Assembly (NCBI GenBank): GCA_024663395.1
Contig: JANFAH010000004.1
Span: 1,798,001-1,862,000 of the forward strand
Direction: 5' to 3'
Source of the DNA: Pisolithus tinctorius
Lineage: Eukaryota > Basidiomycota > Agaricomycetes > Boletales > Pisolithaceae
DNA length: 64,000 nucleotides
Every line of letters starts with the position of its first letter. Positions within the stretch are counted from its first letter, which is position 1. The translations under genes were made by a program, and so were the position numbers. Shown one piece after another: positions 13,341-23,130 of this stretch. The notes beneath the pieces are model-generated. The model had not been told where the DNA came from and did no database searches. It saw only the letters and a list, made by a program, of their open reading frames with translations.

Positions 13341-14840
13341 TCAGCCTGTGCTGAAGTAAGATAACTCAAGCCCGATTGCTTTGATCGGCTTGGAACGACT
13401 GGAAAGATCAGAAATGACCCCTAGACTGACTAGCATTTGCTTCAACCGCCCTTCCCACAAAAGTGCGACATTCTACACCATTATCAGTATCAAGCGTTTT
13501 CCGAGGCACGAGTAAAACTGACATTATTAGTGGAAATTCTCGCTTTGACGACTCCTCGTAGGTCAGTTGCCATTGTGGAAGGTTGTTGATCCCATCTCTC
13601 GGCAGGCAGGAAGCTGGCCCTCGTACGCTCACCATGTGAAGGAGACTGGGGAAGGGAGCGACGCATCCACCATTCAGCCCCCATAGTCCATTCACTGTCA
13701 TAGCTGTAGACATTGAAGTCGAAGCGAGAACAAAGTGATAGATCCCGAGAAACCCTGGCTGCATAAGCAGCGGATAGATGACCCATCATCGGATTGAACA
13801 ATCCTGTAATGGTCGTTGGGGGCTGAGCAGGCCCACGAGTCTGCGAGGAGAGCCCTGTGTCGGGCAGTGTGGTAAATCGTACTCCGAGCGAGACTTGGGC
13901 GGTAACTGTCAGAAGTAAGCATGACACCGAGGTGAATGTAACTACCTCCTGCACTTTTCTCTTTGGCGCTGACGTAGACTTCAGCACCTGCTGAAACGCG
14001 GCCCTTCAAGCCCCCTCCTGTCGCATCTTCCTCATCCACACGTTTGGGCCGAGGACCGGTCGCTGATTCCTCTGGAGGTTCTACAGAACTACCCAACCTA
14101 CCGAAGTTATGCAAGACACGGACGCCCCACATACCATCGTCTGCACTCCAAGTGTATTCTGTGCACCATTTGCCGATATCATGCTGCAGGCTGAACATTA
14201 TATTGCTAGGGTTATCTCCTCGTGCCCTACCTTCGGTCACAAGACTCGAAGGAGGACCAGAGATAGCCGCAACTAGTCCTTGGACTGTGGGGGAAAGGCG
14301 AGTCGAGTACAATGCGTCCAGTCGGCCAGTAGGGAGGTACAGGCGTCCGTAGAGAAGATAATCTGTCTCCTGCTGGTTAACATTTCAAAATGGCAAGAAA
14401 AGTAGCAACAGATACATACGCACCTCGTGTGTCAACCCTTTCACCAGCGAGCCATACTTCTTCCTGGCCTTCTGGTCTGCGAGGTTGGGCATACACGTTG
14501 AAATGGTCTGTCATGTCCTTCAGGTTGACATCACTAGAATTTTTGACGTCGAGCTCGCGCGACGTGAAAATGTACCCCACCGAGCCGTTTAGTGATGGCA
14601 AGGCATTCATGGTGTAGGACGTATTGAAGAAGGCATTTGGGGACTTGGAGACTGATAAGTGCAGGCCTCTAGGGACAGCAAAGTCCAGAATAGCTGAACC
14701 GATACGTTCAAACTTCGTTGGTCACAATCGGATGAAGACCTACCGTTAGAGGACCGGGTCAAGTTCGAGTAGAGATTGTCCTCATTCCACCCCGTCGCCC
14801 TGTAGTAGCTACGGAGAACGTAGGGCGCGAATGGATGCAT
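13341..14840 (-). CDS. MDM10: Mitochondrial outer-membrane beta-barrel MDM10
   Basis: Beta-barrel subunit of the ERMES ER-mitochondria tether and of the SAM assembly complex. The start MHPFAPYVLRSYYRATGWNE followed by DNLYSNLTRSS is the family signature, and the ATG at 14838-14840 is used for that reason rather than the upstream in-frame codon. Further segments include NAFFNTSYTMNALPSLNGSV, GYIFTSRELDVK, YGRLYLPTGRLDALYSTRLS and SPSNIMFSLQHDIGKWCTEY-like text near 14190. The last exon, reached through an intron at about 13483-13529, reads NNVALLWEGRLKQMLVSLG then VISDLSSRSKPIKAIGLE and ends in SYFSTG. Five or so introns. Barrel strands alternate as expected; one extended acidic/Pro loop lies near the middle (about 14000-14080). 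Confidence 0.93.
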
Positions 14841-14960
14841 CACAGAAGAGGCTAACAAGTGATACTACGAGGTGTAGTACAAAGTGGCACTTGGTAGGTT
14901 TATGTGTGCAATGTCAACGCGGCGACGGGAAGTACGCCCGCTTCGTTTCGCAAGCGACAG

Positions 14961-17040
14961 CTACAACTTTCTAAGAACTTCCGACATGGTGGGTCTATTC
15001 TCAAATTCCTCCCAACAACTCTCCAACAGTTCCCAAAGCCGATCGTCCAGCCCCCTGGAAACCGTCTCCTTTTCAGACGGTCGGAGAGGTCTCTCACCAT
15101 CTGACACTTTGGCTACCACATGGAAAGGAAATCGAACTTGCGACCACGGTTCCCGATGCGACATTAGCTGCAGGCATTCGGTCACCACAGAGTCACTTAA
15201 CGTGCGGTTGCCAGACAACCCACCTCTAAGACCGTCATCCCGAACGCATAAACGTCCGCCTTAAGGGTGAGGTTTCCGCCCACTAACAACTCACGCGCTG
15301 CCCATCTATACGAATCCAACATGCTGCGACATAATTTTTTGACGGAAAAGATAATGGTTGGCAGCCTTAACACTCACCCACAAGATTCGGTGATAGCCAC
15401 GCCTGTCAAGTCCTGAACAATCTAGTAGTGTGCTCAGTATGAGACACGTAGCGTTGAAGCTCTCACAGACTCACCCTCGAAAACCCAAAATCAGCAAGCA
15501 GGGGATCCCCACTTTCGTTAATAACAATGTTGACCTTCATGAATGGTTCTTCATCCTGGCACCGACGACGGTAATACTTACTCACACCTCTGATATCGCC
15601 GTGGACGATGGGGGGTACCATGTTATGCAGTACGTTGACACCCTCGCCAATGTGCTTAATCTATGACATTGCCGAAGGTTAGAACAATGAGTTTGAAGGC
15701 GAAATTTACCAGGGCACGGTGGTCTACGGAGGGATGATCATTTACGTATTTGTCGGCTGTCCCGTTCGGCATGTACGGACTAACTATATAGCTGTGTGTG
15801 ACCGTCAGCACATGGAGATAAGTGAGAACGCGGCGAAACGAACGGGAAAGGTGTGTCATTCTGGCAAAAACCATAAAGGGGTAGAATGTAGTGTCCTCGA
15901 TCTACTTCCCACACTCTCTTCCAGATTTCAACCTCCCTCTTCAGTCGCTGAAATGTTGTTCAGAGGCAGGGGGAAGGGAGAGGGCGAGAATGCCTCACTG
16001 CCAAACTCTTTGGGCTTGCGTGGATTGATCGTATGACCTTGAGGGTCACTGTTTCTTGGTTCAGATAAATGCCTTCCCAAATATCCATGGTGTGAGTTCC
16101 ACCAATGGGGTCTTGGCCGACTCGATGGACTTCTCCACGTTTAAAATTCATATTCGGTAACAATGTCTTGGAAGACTTCTGCAGGTGGTATAAGTTAGTT
16201 TCAAGGCCACGGTTATTCTCGTGATTTGCAACGGAGAGATTCTATCGATATCTGTCAATAGATAAGGACATCTGGGGACGGTAAGCAAACCTGCTGCATC
16301 ACGCGCATAATAGTGTTTATATCCGTACGCTGCTCCTCCAGGGCTAAGAGGATGATGGACTGTGTATTCTTGATGTCGGAGAGATACTGCATCATTTCGA
16401 TTTTATCACGTTCCATATTTGACTGGAGTAACACCTGCCAACCCCGGGTTTCCAATGCAGCATTGATCTGTATAAAACGTTTGGTTTCAGTGACTCATAT
16501 GCTGTCTCGGCATACCTGTAGTTTGGTCATGCAATCGTTGATCGCTGTGTGACAGTCCTGGATTTCTGAAGCCAATTCATCTTGCTTAACGAAAAGTTTG
16601 ACCGGAGACATGGAGCACCAGGGACTCATGTGGCCCACAATCTGCGTGACCGTCCTAGAAACAGATAAAGATCCCACATGACGAGGGCACGACAGAATCG
16701 CAATAAGTACCTCTCGGCGTCAAGAGCTAGTTGCTTCTGCTCCTCCAAAGGGGCTTCCATGCCCTTTAACTGTATGACATGCAGAAAGGCGGTGCATCTG
16801 TCTTGGAGTTGCTTTAAGGCATTCCTAGTAGATTCGGGTGATGCGATCGGAATATGGCAACGAGAACAATGCGCACTTATTGGCTCTGGCGGCAAGGATC
16901 ATGTCCTTGAGGATGGTAAGCACGGCGAACGCAGCACCTAGCCAAGGGACTGGCGATGCCTGGGCTGCCAGGGTAGCTGAGCTGACCAAGAGTGAGCCGG
17001 CGAGGGCGGCAGTGTTCGCGATTGCTGTTTCAGATGGCAT
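14961..17040 (-). CDS. TKL kinase with MLKL-like four-helix N-terminus
   Basis: Two-part protein. The first roughly 170 residues read as a helical bundle: an Ala-rich start (MPSETAIANTAALAGSLL), VPWLGAAFAVLTILKDMILA, NALKQLQDRCTAFLHVIQ, and KLFVKQDELASEIQDCHTAI then NDCMTKLQ. This KQDE..EI.DCH..I.DC pattern matches the fungal N-terminal domain related to the four-helix killer domain of MLKL. A brace-like helical linker follows. The kinase half has a weak glycine loop (PIGGTHTMDIWEG), the lysine in TVTLKVIR, a helix-C segment REVEIWKRVW, a catalytic loop HGDIRGVNIVINESGDP (HGD instead of HRD), ADFGFSR, and a C-lobe ending RPTMSEVLRKL. Active-site K, D, N and DFG are all kept. About twelve introns. 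Membrane-lysis activity is not shown. Confidence 0.8.
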
Positions 17041-17171
17041 TGTGTGAAGCCCGAGCAGCCGAGGTGGTGGCCAGGTGTCTTACTGACCGTGGCACCGATC
17101 ACAGGTATTACTGTGAGGTGCAATCAGCACGGGCGCTTGGGTCTCGCCATTTCATACTGGTGGTCTACAGC

Positions 17172-18018
17172 ATGTGTCAACCTGAAGGGCAGGACCTGCT
17201 ACAATTCAAAACGCTGCTCATCCACGGGGCCTATCCCCAGTCTACTCCACTCCGCGTCTCTCTTTCGATTGCTCAGTGTGAACGAGCGATACTTATATCT
17301 CCCTCGCGTCAATCCCTGCTCCGAGACCTTGGGAACTGTGACGATGATTGGCTCCGTTCATCCTCCGGCTCTGGTGTGGTATCAAAGATAAGTTCCAGGG
17401 TACGAATTTTGTCAGTCACCCGTTCTTTGCGATCAGACGCATATCGCGCATCGAATGGGTCCCTCAATTTATTTCGCAGCTATCCGCCCACCCCAAAGCA
17501 TGTGGTTGCACTTCTCTCCTTACTCCGTTGTCTCGATAGTGATAATGCCACGGACGTTATAGAACCCAAGGCTACGGTTGACCCTCCTCCCTGTCTTTTT
17601 ATATTGCACGAACCCTCTGCATATTTCCTGAACGACCAGATTCGGTAAGCCCCTGGGGGTGTGCCATCCCTACTGCAAACTTGACGGTTTCGATCGTAGG
17701 TGCCCTTCGACCCTCTCATCGTATCTGCTACTCATTACTCATGCACGCGCGATCACAGAATATTTTTCATCGCGGAGATCCAAGTACGCTAAATATTCGC
17801 CTTTGCAGCACCGTCTAACCTGTAGATGCAGCCCTGCTAAATCTACGTCACTCGTTGTGTTCGACTCTAGGCTTGATCAGCTCAAGCTCCCCTTGTTCCA
17901 AGTACCGTCCGATCCTGGGTTTGACGCACAAGAAGAACGCGACAATAACCCTCGTCTAGAACCAGTCTTGTCACCTGCCAAGAGATGTTTTGATATAGTT
18001 GGTACTTTCCAAGGTTAG
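17172..18018 (+). CDS. RecA-fold protein resembling SWSAP1, P-loop degenerate
   Basis: Predicted RecA-like protein of about 260 residues. LLIHGAYPQSTPLRVSLSIA lies where a Walker A loop should be but lacks the GKT core. Next come a strand and helix (ERAILISPSRQSLLRDL), a YPPTPKHVVALLSLLRCL segment, and a strand ending in an acidic residue, CLFILHEPSAYF, at the Walker B position. Exon 2 (after an intron at about 17645-17698) gives SSYLLLITHARAITEYFSS and TSLVVFDSRLDQLKLP. The order YPP..LL..L then LILxEPxxYF resembles SWSAP1, a RAD51-paralogue partner of SWS1 in recombination. The start ATG at 17172 is the first suitable one. The end may instead lie near 18090 if a further intron is used. Family assignment is inference. 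Confidence 0.55.
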
Positions 18019-18253
18019 TGAGTATCGCACGATTTGTATCCTGACCTAAACAGTGTCTGTTTTTTTTCCCCGAAAATCATCCTTCTAATGACAAAGAGCT
18101 CCGTTGGATGTTGCCGGGGATTTCGAGCAGCCAGGGAAGCTAGGTGTGCTCGGTGAAGTAATAATATTACGCTCCTGTCTTGTTTGTACATACTTGTGTT
18201 TGGCTCGCAAGCTTTGCTTTGTCGACGTCGAGAGACAACTTGTGCAGATATCA

Positions 18254-18583
18254 ATGATGGCGACGACGGAATGTGAATCGGCGCCAGCTGGATTTTTCGC
18301 TTTCGTTTTGAAACCTGGATCCTCGTTGCATCCTGCATTCCTTTTGGCGGTTGACTGTTGTTTCGCCGCGTTGTTCTTCGTGCTCGTCTGGCTGGCGTAT
18401 CTGACGAAAGGCAACGTACACTTTTTCATTCTGTTGTTCATCGAACTTCTGCTGTGGGCTAGTGTCAAATGGTGAGCATTCCTCACGGTGTCCGTTCGAG
18501 ATTCCGCCAGCTCAGTACATGGTAGGTTCGTGCAAGAACTTCGCAGGCTTTCCTCGGAAGTTACAGAGAAGAAACACCAGTAA
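18254..18583 (+). CDS. PKR1: ER membrane V-ATPase assembly factor Pkr1
   Basis: Small ER protein with two hydrophobic helices, matching Pkr1, which helps assemble the Vo sector of the vacuolar ATPase. Exon 1 reads FFAFVLKPGSSLHPAFLLAV, then CCFAALFFVLVWLAYLTKGN, then FFILLFIELLLWASVKW. An intron from GTGAGCATT to GGTAG joins W to FVQELRRLSSEVTEKKHQ and the stop at 18581-18583. The start is one of two ATGs at 18254 and 18257. Length of about 90 residues is normal. It ends only 17 bp from the stop codon of convergent PSF3. Confidence 0.85.
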
Positions 18584-18600
18584 CAACTCTATAATAACTC

Positions 18601-19489
18601 TCAACGCCGTGTCCCTTGCCTCGCCCTGTCATGACTTTCGTACCAGCGCTTCGTGCGCTTCGAACTTTCCTGTGCCAGTGCGAACACTGGATGCTGCTTT
18701 AGTCCAACAAATCTGCACTGATGCTTGGAGCTCACATTCTCTTTCCGTCCCGTCCAGCCCCTCCCTAAAAGATTGCGCGGCGTCCACCGCGGGCCCCGCG
18801 ACACCCGACGCACCCAGTGTTGCGAAATGCTGTGCTTGGTCAATGACCTCTGTTAAACGACCGCGAAAGGCCTTGGACAGTGATGTCCGATGTTAGTCGC
18901 CCCACACAGTTTTTTATACATACCTTTGTCAACACATCAGACATTATATTTGCTTGTTCATCATCTAATCTGTTTGCCAAATTCAACTCTGTCCTTCTCG
19001 AAGCAGTTGAATGGTACTTGCATATCCATGATCATCTTTCCGAAGCCATACCAAAGGCCACCAGCTCCCACCAGGGTAGACAGCCTAACGCTGCGTGGTT
19101 CTGCCTTGAGTGCATTTCTTACTCTTGGACCAAAAGGTGCGGGAATGGTCAAGTCAGCCCATTCCCTTGGATTCGCGTCAGACTCGCAGTCGATTGTGCA
19201 GGATCCGTCCATCTCACGAGAGAAGTATGATGTAGGCCAACCAGATGGGAATCGGTAGTTTAGCAGGAGCTTTTATCTATTCTGCGCGTGAGTGGGCGTC
19301 AGCTGGGAATAGAATAACACCTGCATCGCGGTCGTTGCCTCCGCCGAGATGGCCCACCTCCGGAACGTCGACTTTGAAAGTGCATTGTATCTTCTGCGGC
19401 ACCGTTCACCGAGTCTCAGCTGGAAATGACGAAGACTTTACCTGGTTCTCGGCAAGGATGGCATCTATCGAGAAATAGTCGTTGTCCAT
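18601..19489 (-). CDS. PSF3: GINS complex subunit PSF3
   Basis: Subunit of the GINS tetramer (with Sld5, Psf1, Psf2) that forms the CMG replicative helicase with Cdc45 and Mcm2-7. Exons give MDNDYFSIDAILAENQ, KIQCTFKVDVPEVGHLGG, LPIPIWLAYIILLS, then IPAPFGPRVRNALKAEPRSV and, later, RLTEVIDQAQHFATLGASG. The last splice (about 18731-18684) must use the GTGAGC donor after an ERE codon run and the CCAG acceptor to give TERELFALAQESSKRTKRWY; other acceptors break the frame. One intron near 19310 needs a GTTATT donor. Five introns in about 890 bp. The ATG is at 19487-19489. Confidence 0.88.
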
Positions 19490-19563
19490 GGTGTCCCGAT
19501 ATTAGTGTTCAGATAACTTGAGCACCACGGCCAGCCCACGTGATCCATACTCCAACTCACCCC

Positions 19564-20072
19564 ATGAACTTCCTTCGGTGTGGGTGCAGACGAGCTCTTT
19601 CGCGACCTCTGCCTCTGACGCGTGGTCTCTCATTCACGTCGTGTGTACGACAGAATGACCAGCACGACCTGTTCCACAGCTTTGCCCACACCCCAATCTT
19701 CCGCAAGATCGCAGACAAGCCCGAGGCATTGATAGCTCTGCGTGACTTGGCGGCCCTTCTAAAGGACAAAGGTTGGGTCCTCAATCCACATATCAGTGCT
19801 TCGTTTTGTGTCTGACTCTATCCCTTGTCAAACAGGAATCGACCCTACAGCTGGTCCCCCTTCTGTCACCCAGATGCTGCGGTTGGCTGCGAGTTCAGAT
19901 TTCCGCTCAGCTGCTCAAAGAGTAGTCACAGAACTGCAAAATGCAGGGGTGGATCTGAAGTCTCAGGTAAGGTGAACCTTGTCCTACTGGCCATTACCTC
20001 ACCCACTTGCCTCGCCCCCAGGATGTGATGCAGGAGCTGATGGCTTTGTCGAAGAAACCACAAAACAGTTAA
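19564..20072 (+). CDS. Small, probably mitochondrial protein
   Basis: Family not recognised. About 130 residues in three exons. The N-terminus is short, basic and hydroxylated (MNFLRCGCRRALSRPLPLTR), like a mitochondrial presequence. The body is helical: LFHSFAHTPIFRKIADKPEA, LIALRDLAALLKDKGIDP, PSVTQMLRLAASSDFRSAAQ, RVVTELQNAGVDLKSQDVMQ. Introns lie at about 19773-19835 and 19966-20021, both with good sites. An in-frame ATG-less extension upstream was not used. Soluble matrix location is inferred from the presequence and the lack of membrane segments. Confidence 0.7.
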
Positions 20073-20216
20073 CTGGATAGTCTATTTAGAGCATTAATTG
20101 ATGTGGTGGTCGCATGTCCTGGGGAGTGCAGAGACTAGTTCGTAGTTGGTACATACTAGTACTGATGACCGAAAATTCATCTTATCTGTCCTGTCAACGA
20201 ACCTCAACGACTCGGT

Positions 20217-22364
20217 ATGGTCACCAATACGCAAACTGCAACAGTTGCGCAGGAACAACCACTGCCCGCAACACAGTTCTTTTCCGTCGAGTACCCTGGC
20301 TACGTGCAGCCTTCATCTGTTCATATAGCACTTCGCAATCTGGGAGGACCGTCGAGCCTTGAGAACGCCTTCAAGCGTGGAGCCGCTAAGAATGAAGGGT
20401 TGCTGGAACTCAATTTTCGACCAGGGAACCCGTTTGCCCATCCAATCCCAGGAGACATCGTCAATACGAGCAATATACTTTTCAAGGTGACAAAAAGGAA
20501 GCGTCGCAAGGTGGACAGTGACAAATCTCCAGATGCATTCGACGGGGATTACACCGTCAAGGCCATGGGTGTCATTTTGAAAACCGCTAGGTTTCGCAGT
20601 CAGTGTATACGTTGCAGCCCCGAGAGGACGACTGATCATTCATTCAGGCATGGCGGATTATCAATTTCAGCCTGACATGTCAGATCCAGTTGCTCAGCTG
20701 CGCATCGCAATGGACCGAATGAATGGTAAGTAATTCGTCCACCGGTGATACCTCACCATCACGTCCACTCTAGTTGATGCCATTAGGCGGTACACCATTC
20801 CCGACGAGAAAGAGGCTTACAGTCTTTCACCTGGAGGGAGTATTCATCCAGGACTCGATCCACAATTGACCGAAGAAATCGATCAAACGCTATCTCGTAG
20901 CAACTTAAGATTGTTTCCACCGTCTCTTTTCAGCCGTCAGGGCATTCCACAGAATTATAAGTAAGCGGAAGCCCCGCGCTTGGGACGTTCATAACTAAGT
21001 GCCTAGCAGTTTCAAGGCCAATCCGGCATCGATGGTCACTACAAGCGTGGACGAGGATACAGGTCGAGAACGAAAACGTCTCATCAACAAGGGAAGGTGG
21101 AAAGGTTATGGCCCGGCAACTGTCTCTTTCGGCGACTCGAGTGTACCGTTATTATTGTTCATATTCCCTACACTCCCCTTACCCGGGACATCAGGTTCCT
21201 CAAAACCCACCCTCAGGACTCTTACAAGCCCGAAATACAATTAAACAAGATCTTCTAGATCAAGTCGTTCATGTTTGTTATGTCGCAGGTCACTAGTTTG
21301 CCTTTGCTAATATCCTGCTCCCAGCTGCTTGAACAACGCCCTGTATGGACGCGAGCGGCGCTCTACAATCAGTTCAATTCGGCTGAAGTAAGAGAAATAC
21401 ACAAGTACGTGAGATGGTTCTTGTGGTCCGGCTGTTCGTCAATCCCTGTACAGTTCCAAACTCATACTTCCCCTGGCATGTTACATGTTCCAGGATGGTC
21501 CATGGCGCGATACACTTGTTCGCTTCAGTTACGATCCACGCAAAGACCCAACAGCTCGTTTGTGAGTCCCAGGAACAGTTAAATGAAATGTACATTTATA
21601 TTTTATAGCTACCAGCGGGTTTACTTCCGGAATGCAAACCATCCGATGTCACGGACATCCGTCGTCACTCGGCGGCAAGAAGGGAGATCTGTGGCCGCGT
21701 ACATTTCCAGGTCTATGGAACAAGAAGAGACAGCAGGTATCGAACAAAGGTGAGGCCACGCATCCCGTTTCCAGAGGGAAAGTCTTCATGGACGTCTAGG
21801 AAGTCCCACATATTCGACGGGCAAACCATTACGAAGGAGACCGCTGCATTCCAATTGTGCGACATCATCGATCCCATGTTGAAGGAGATGATTGAAAGAG
21901 AAGAGGACCTCCGGGAGACCTGTGATGTGAGTGAAGGTTCTCTTAAGATCATAAACCATAACAAACCCTGTCAGGAGCGAGACGGTTGGTACAGCGCGCA
22001 CGCACTGGAAAGGATCAAGACCGTGCTTCGTCACAAATTCTTCTCACTGCTGCAAGGCTATGTTGCGACCAATGAAGAGTGTGAGGCCTTGCTCGAGCAG
22101 GGTGGTGGACAAAAGAAGACGCAAATAACCCGCAGCGGTAAGAGGTTGAAATACGGCAGGCATAATATGGCAAAGGGGGCGCTCCGACCGGAAGATGCAG
22201 CGGTAAAGATTAATAATTAATCGACCACCTGGAATCTGACACAATCATGGATCTAGGCTGCCAGATTACAGGCTACGCTCGAGCGCAATGCAAAGAATCT
22301 CCAAAGCACCCGCCGGGTAGGGAAACACGTATGTCATGTACTGTTACCTGACCCAAGGTGTTAG
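20217..22364 (+). CDS. TFC1: TFIIIC subunit tau95/Sfc1
   Basis: Subunit of TFIIIC that contacts the A box of tRNA genes for RNA polymerase III. The N-terminus reads EYPGYVQPSSVHIALRNLGG, then LELNFRPGNPFAHPIPGDIV and LLFKVTKRKRRK-type text, the dimerisation barrel shared with tau55. The middle exons contain PDMSDPVAQLRIAMDRMN, RRYTIPDEKEAYSLSPGG and LRLFPPSLFSRQGIPQNY. Near 21090 NKGRWKGYGPATVSFGDSSV starts the DNA-binding half, followed by several short exons, and the last exons read ERDGWYSAHALERIKTVLRH and FFSLLQGYVATNEECEALLE. An intron at about 22203-22258 then gives ARLQATLERNAKNLQ and a stop at 22362-22364; without it the frame stops at 22218-22220. Confidence 0.85.
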
Positions 22365-22494
22365 CTTGACCTATTTTGAAGGGCTGATTCGCGCAATCGT
22401 GCTGTTTCTAGTGACTTATAGTGCATAGTCATAGTACTTGATACATGAATGTGGAGAGCGATTCCTACGAAATAATCGGATCGAGGGGTGCATA

Positions 22495-22888
22495 TCATGA
22501 CGCTGCGACCTTTTGTTCTGCACGTGCTTTTCGCTAAGGATTGGTGAGATCAGAGAATCCAGAGGACTAAAAGTGGGCCGTACTGAGCCAACGAGCGCGA
22601 ACAACGCGTTTTTGCGGAACTGGGCCATGATTACTATCAATTCCACGGTTTGAAGTACTTCGAAAAGTATGATATACCTTTGGATCAACCTGTGGAGTGG
22701 ATCAGTTGGAATCTGATGGAAAACAGTTGGACATACCCCTTTCATCGAGCGCGAGCGGTTAGTCGTTGGCCGCTTGATACCGTTGCGGTGGGCCTTGCGG
22801 TTCTGGTTGTGGTTGGTATGGCTATCGGTGATGAGGAACACATAATAATTCACAGCCCTAGAAACACATACTTCTTTGACTTGGCCAT
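22495..22888 (-). CDS. RPL29: Ribosomal protein eL29, five exons with a 12-nt exon
   Basis: Small basic protein of the 60S subunit, 62 residues. Spliced by eye: exon 1 at 22872-22888 (MAKSK and two bases), exon 2 at 22737-22821 (HTNHNQNRKAHRNGIKRPTT then NRSRSMKG), exon 3 at 22678-22689 (VDPK, only 12 nt), exon 4 at 22584-22619 (FRKNALFALVGS), exon 5 at 22495-22533 (RKARAEQKVAAS and stop). All introns are GT..AG, of 50, 47, 58 and 50 nt. The joined frame restores the invariant MAKSKNHTNHNQNRKAHRNG start and the KGVDPKF core of the family. It is divergent from LEU1, 242 bp between the starts. Confidence 0.93.
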
Positions 22889-23130
22889 GACGTTGGCTTC
22901 AACCTCTCTGCTCTGCTGGGGGGCGGAAACGGCGGTACGAGATGGTTGATAGGTGTGGCTGAGAACTATGCAGTTGACGGCTCGGCAAGCCCCGTATCAC
23001 GTGATCTAAGATATCGCCCGAAATCCGTCGGCCGAGTTGCACATAAGATACCCCAGCTGGAACCGATATAGAGCAACCTTTAAAATGCAATAGAAAGGCA
23101 AACAGAACTTGCTGTCAGAACCCTACCAGC

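Noticed and set aside
18462..18896. Plus-strand frame of 144 codons after PKR1
   Set aside because: It is antisense to the PSF3 exons and carries no motif.
22650..22949. Plus-strand frame of 99 codons with a hydrophobic stretch
   Set aside because: It is antisense to the five eL29 exons, which account for this region fully.
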